NCBI RefSeq assembly: GCF_041200145.1
Contig: NZ_CP165734.1
Location: forward strand, 2,480,001 to 2,544,000
Direction of reading: 5' to 3'
DNA: 64,000 nt
Origin: Bradyrhizobium sp. LLZ17
GTDB lineage: Bacteria > Pseudomonadota > Alphaproteobacteria > Rhizobiales > Xanthobacteraceae
Under the pieces are notes generated by a model that saw only the letters and a list, made by a program, of their open reading frames with translations, had not been told where the DNA came from and did no database searches. A program made the position numbers and the translations under genes. Positions 62,465 to 64,000 of this stretch are shown here, in pieces. Every line of letters begins with the position of its first letter. The stretch's first letter is position 1.

Positions 62465-63211
62465 CTAGATCACGACCTCACGCATCACGCGCCGGCAGTC
62501 CATCTCGTATTCGAGATCGATCACCGGCGGCCGGGCAAAGTGCCAGGTCAGACCGGAGCGCAGCGCGCCGCGGCGGACCAGTTCGTCGACAAGGGCGTGG
62601 TGAAAGTCGTGGACCGAATAAGCCTGCACGCCCGTGGTGTCCTTCCAGCCGAAGCCGAAGGCGGCCATCCGGCTCTCCATCTGCGACGTCGTGGTGAACC
62701 GCACCTTCTCGCGCAAGCCCTCCGGGCTGAGATCACGGTAACGCACCGTGCGCTCGACGTAAGTGCCGCCGCCCTCGCGCGCTTCGGCACCGCCCGCGAT
62801 GACGAAGGACGGTGCCTTCGACCTCGTGGGGCGCGTGAACGAGAACGCGTAGAACGACGGCTCCGACGGCGGATCGATCTCCGGACAGACATTGCTGCGC
62901 GCCACCGGATTGGTGGTGCCGTCGAAGATGCCCCATTCGGACAGCGTCTTGACATAGTGGAGGTTGAACGCGCGAAAGCCTTCCTCGCTGAAAGCCGCCG
63001 GTGAGCGGAGCTCGCAGGCACAGAACGTCGTCAGCGGGCGTCCCGCCTGCTGGATATACTTCGCTGCGAACGCAAACCCTTCGGCCAACGGCACCAGGCG
63101 ATCGAACCGGACGCGCTCGATCTCGTAGCCGTCGTCCGCCGCAGCACCGGCCGAATACTGGAACACGGACGGAATGAAACGATAATTGCCGGCGGCAAAT
63201 TCATGCGTCAT
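62465..63211 (-). CDS. Conserved protein, possibly CnbZ-like (2-aminomuconate deaminase-type)
   Basis: The 248-residue soluble protein opens MTHEFAAGNYRFIPSVFQYS, with GRPLTTFCACELRSPAAFSE and NPVARSNVCPEIDPPSEPSF as the most distinctive blocks. These resemble, from memory, proteins annotated as 2-amino-5-chloromuconate deaminase CnbZ, related to the RidA-like deaminases, but I cannot confirm it. No signal peptide or membrane segment is seen. It lies 9 bp downstream of the nucleotidyl cyclase gene, so the two may be cotranscribed. If the call is right, it would deaminate an enamine/imine product of aromatic breakdown. Confidence 0.55.
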   Translation of the reverse strand: MTHEFAAGNYRFIPSVFQYSAGAAADDGYEIERVRFDRLVPLAEGFAFAAKYIQQAGRPLTTFCACELRSPAAFSEEGFRAFNLHYVKTLSEWGIFDGTTNPVARSNVCPEIDPPSEPSFYAFSFTRPTRSKAPSFVIAGGAEAREGGGTYVERTVRYRDLSPEGLREKVRFTTTSQMESRMAAFGFGWKDTTGVQAYSVHDFHHALVDELVRRGALRSGLTWHFARPPVIDLEYEMDCRRVMREVVI

Positions 63212-63220
63212 GTCGAACTC

Positions 63221-64000
63221 CTACTCCAGTTGCATGCGGACGCCCTTGGCGCCGTTGAGCAGGCGCTTCAGGTGAAAGCCGGCCAGAGCATCGTCGGCAT
63301 GCATTCCGACCAACGCGGCGAACGCCGGCATGGCGGCGATGTCGCCGGCCTCCAGCTTGGCAAACGCCTCGGAATATCGCGCCGTCGCGGGCCCCTGGAA
63401 TTTGGCCTGCCGCAGCGGCTCGAACGCCCGCAGCGGCTCGCTGCGTCCGCGCAGCACCAGTTCCCCGACAGGACGGCCCTGAAAATTCTCAGCGCCCTCC
63501 GCGATGCTGGCGCTGACACAGATGCGTGTGCCGAGATGTTTGTTGGCGGCCTCGAGCCGCGCCGCGATGTTGATGCTGTCGCCATAGGCGGTGTAGTCGA
63601 AGAAGCGGTTGCCACCGAAATTGCCAACCAGCGCCGGCCCGGCATGGGCGCCGATGCGGGTTGCGCCGAAATTCACACCTTTTGCCTTCCAGCGCGCGCA
63701 AAACTTTTCCGCCCAGGCGTCGAGATCGTGGACACAGGCAACCGCACGGGTTGCATAGTCCGGCTGGTCGCCGGGCGCGTTGAACAGCACCTGGATCGCG
63801 TCGCCGATGATCTTGGCAACCGTGCCTTGATGCTCGAACACGACCTCGGTCATGCCGCCGACATATTCGTTGAGGAGCTCGCCGAGCGTCTCGGGTGCGG
63901 CGCTCTCGACCAGCGAGGTGAAGCCGGTGATATCGGTAAAGATCGTGGCGACGTTCCGCCACTGCACCTCCATGCCGTCCCCCCGTCTGCCGCCAGACGC
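63221..64000 (-). CDS. Class III adenylate/guanylate cyclase catalytic domain, 5' end beyond the window
   Basis: The class III cyclase homology domain makes up most of the visible protein: metal-binding Asp in ATIFTDITGFTSLVE, second metal Asp in KIIGDAIQVLFNAP, and the Asn/Arg pair in FFDYTAYGDSINIAARLE. A C-terminal helical tail follows (FAALVGMHADDALAGFHLK). An ATG at 63973 would give 250 residues, but the frame stays open to the window edge, and such domains are usually fused to a CHASE2, HAMP or other sensor part. The N-terminus is therefore probably missing. A CCCCCC run near 63977 is another place where a base could be miscounted. The product makes cAMP or cGMP. Confidence 0.85.
   Translation of the reverse strand, partial: ASGGRRGDGMEVQWRNVATIFTDITGFTSLVESAAPETLGELLNEYVGGMTEVVFEHQGTVAKIIGDAIQVLFNAPGDQPDYATRAVACVHDLDAWAEKFCARWKAKGVNFGATRIGAHAGPALVGNFGGNRFFDYTAYGDSINIAARLEAANKHLGTRICVSASIAEGAENFQGRPVGELVLRGRSEPLRAFEPLRQAKFQGPATARYSEAFAKLEAGDIAAMPAFAALVGMHADDALAGFHLKRLLNGAKGVRMQLE

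Overview
The window looks like chromosomal DNA of a high-GC alphaproteobacterium, most probably Bradyrhizobium or a close relative (Nitrobacteraceae). This is inferred from strong G/C third-position bias, Aap-type amino-acid permeases, a complete paaABCDE/paaI/paaK/paaX cluster, a class III PHA synthase with phasin, a self-sufficient CYP102-type P450, and several families of palindromic intergenic repeats. I see no rRNA, tRNA, CRISPR array, transposase, phage gene or replication origin. Coding density is high and the content is mainly uptake and catabolism.

Layout. 1-10.4 kb: an orphan branched-chain-type binding protein, a DUF1445 hydro-lyase divergent from a LysR regulator, an M20 carbamoylase/ureidohydrolase, two hydroxyacid dehydrogenases (D-2-hydroxyacid and LDH2/malate type), a tartrate/D-malate dehydrogenase, an SDR and an amidase. 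Together they suggest catabolism of an N-carbamoyl or ureide compound and a 2-hydroxyacid. 10.6-16.9 kb: an Aap-like uptake locus split over two divergent arms (aapQ-aapM; rpiR-type regulator, aminotransferase, aapJ, racemase-like gene) without an ATPase gene. 16.9-22.5 kb: a TetR regulator divergent from ferredoxin, P450, MHS transporter, a SuoxA-like molybdoenzyme and a hydrolase-OsmC fusion. 22.5-26 kb: a MocR/EamA divergent pair and a YeeE-type sulfur transporter. 26-34.7 kb: the aerobic phenylacetate upper pathway with its repressor PaaX. 34.9-41 kb: a DUF445 protein, phasin, a GNAT enzyme, phaC/phaE, a hydrolase and a spermidine-synthase-like protein. 41.1-48.2 kb: a lipid-oxidation group (P450-reductase fusion, epoxide hydrolase, wax ester synthase/DGAT, hydrolase, DUF6489). 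48.4-62.2 kb: one long co-directional run with two complete Dpp-type ABC importers enclosing a gamma-glutamyltransferase and a DUF1028 protein, preceded by a good sigma-54 promoter match. 62.5-64 kb: a conserved hypothetical protein and a class III nucleotidyl cyclase that runs off the right edge.

The most informative observations are: (1) four otherwise intact genes carry five frameshifts, each exactly one missing base, mostly in G/C runs, which points to consensus deletion errors rather than biological decay; (2) the GGT/DUF1028/double-importer run with a GG-N10-GC promoter, a candidate nitrogen-controlled system for gamma-glutamyl peptides; (3) operator-like palindromes or repeats next to almost every regulator (LysR, RpiR, TetR, MocR) and upstream of the phasin gene; (4) enzymes with changed active sites: an SDR without the Tyr-x3-Lys lysine, a racemase-family protein without the second cysteine, and a CYP102 without the two residues that anchor the fatty-acid carboxylate in BM3.
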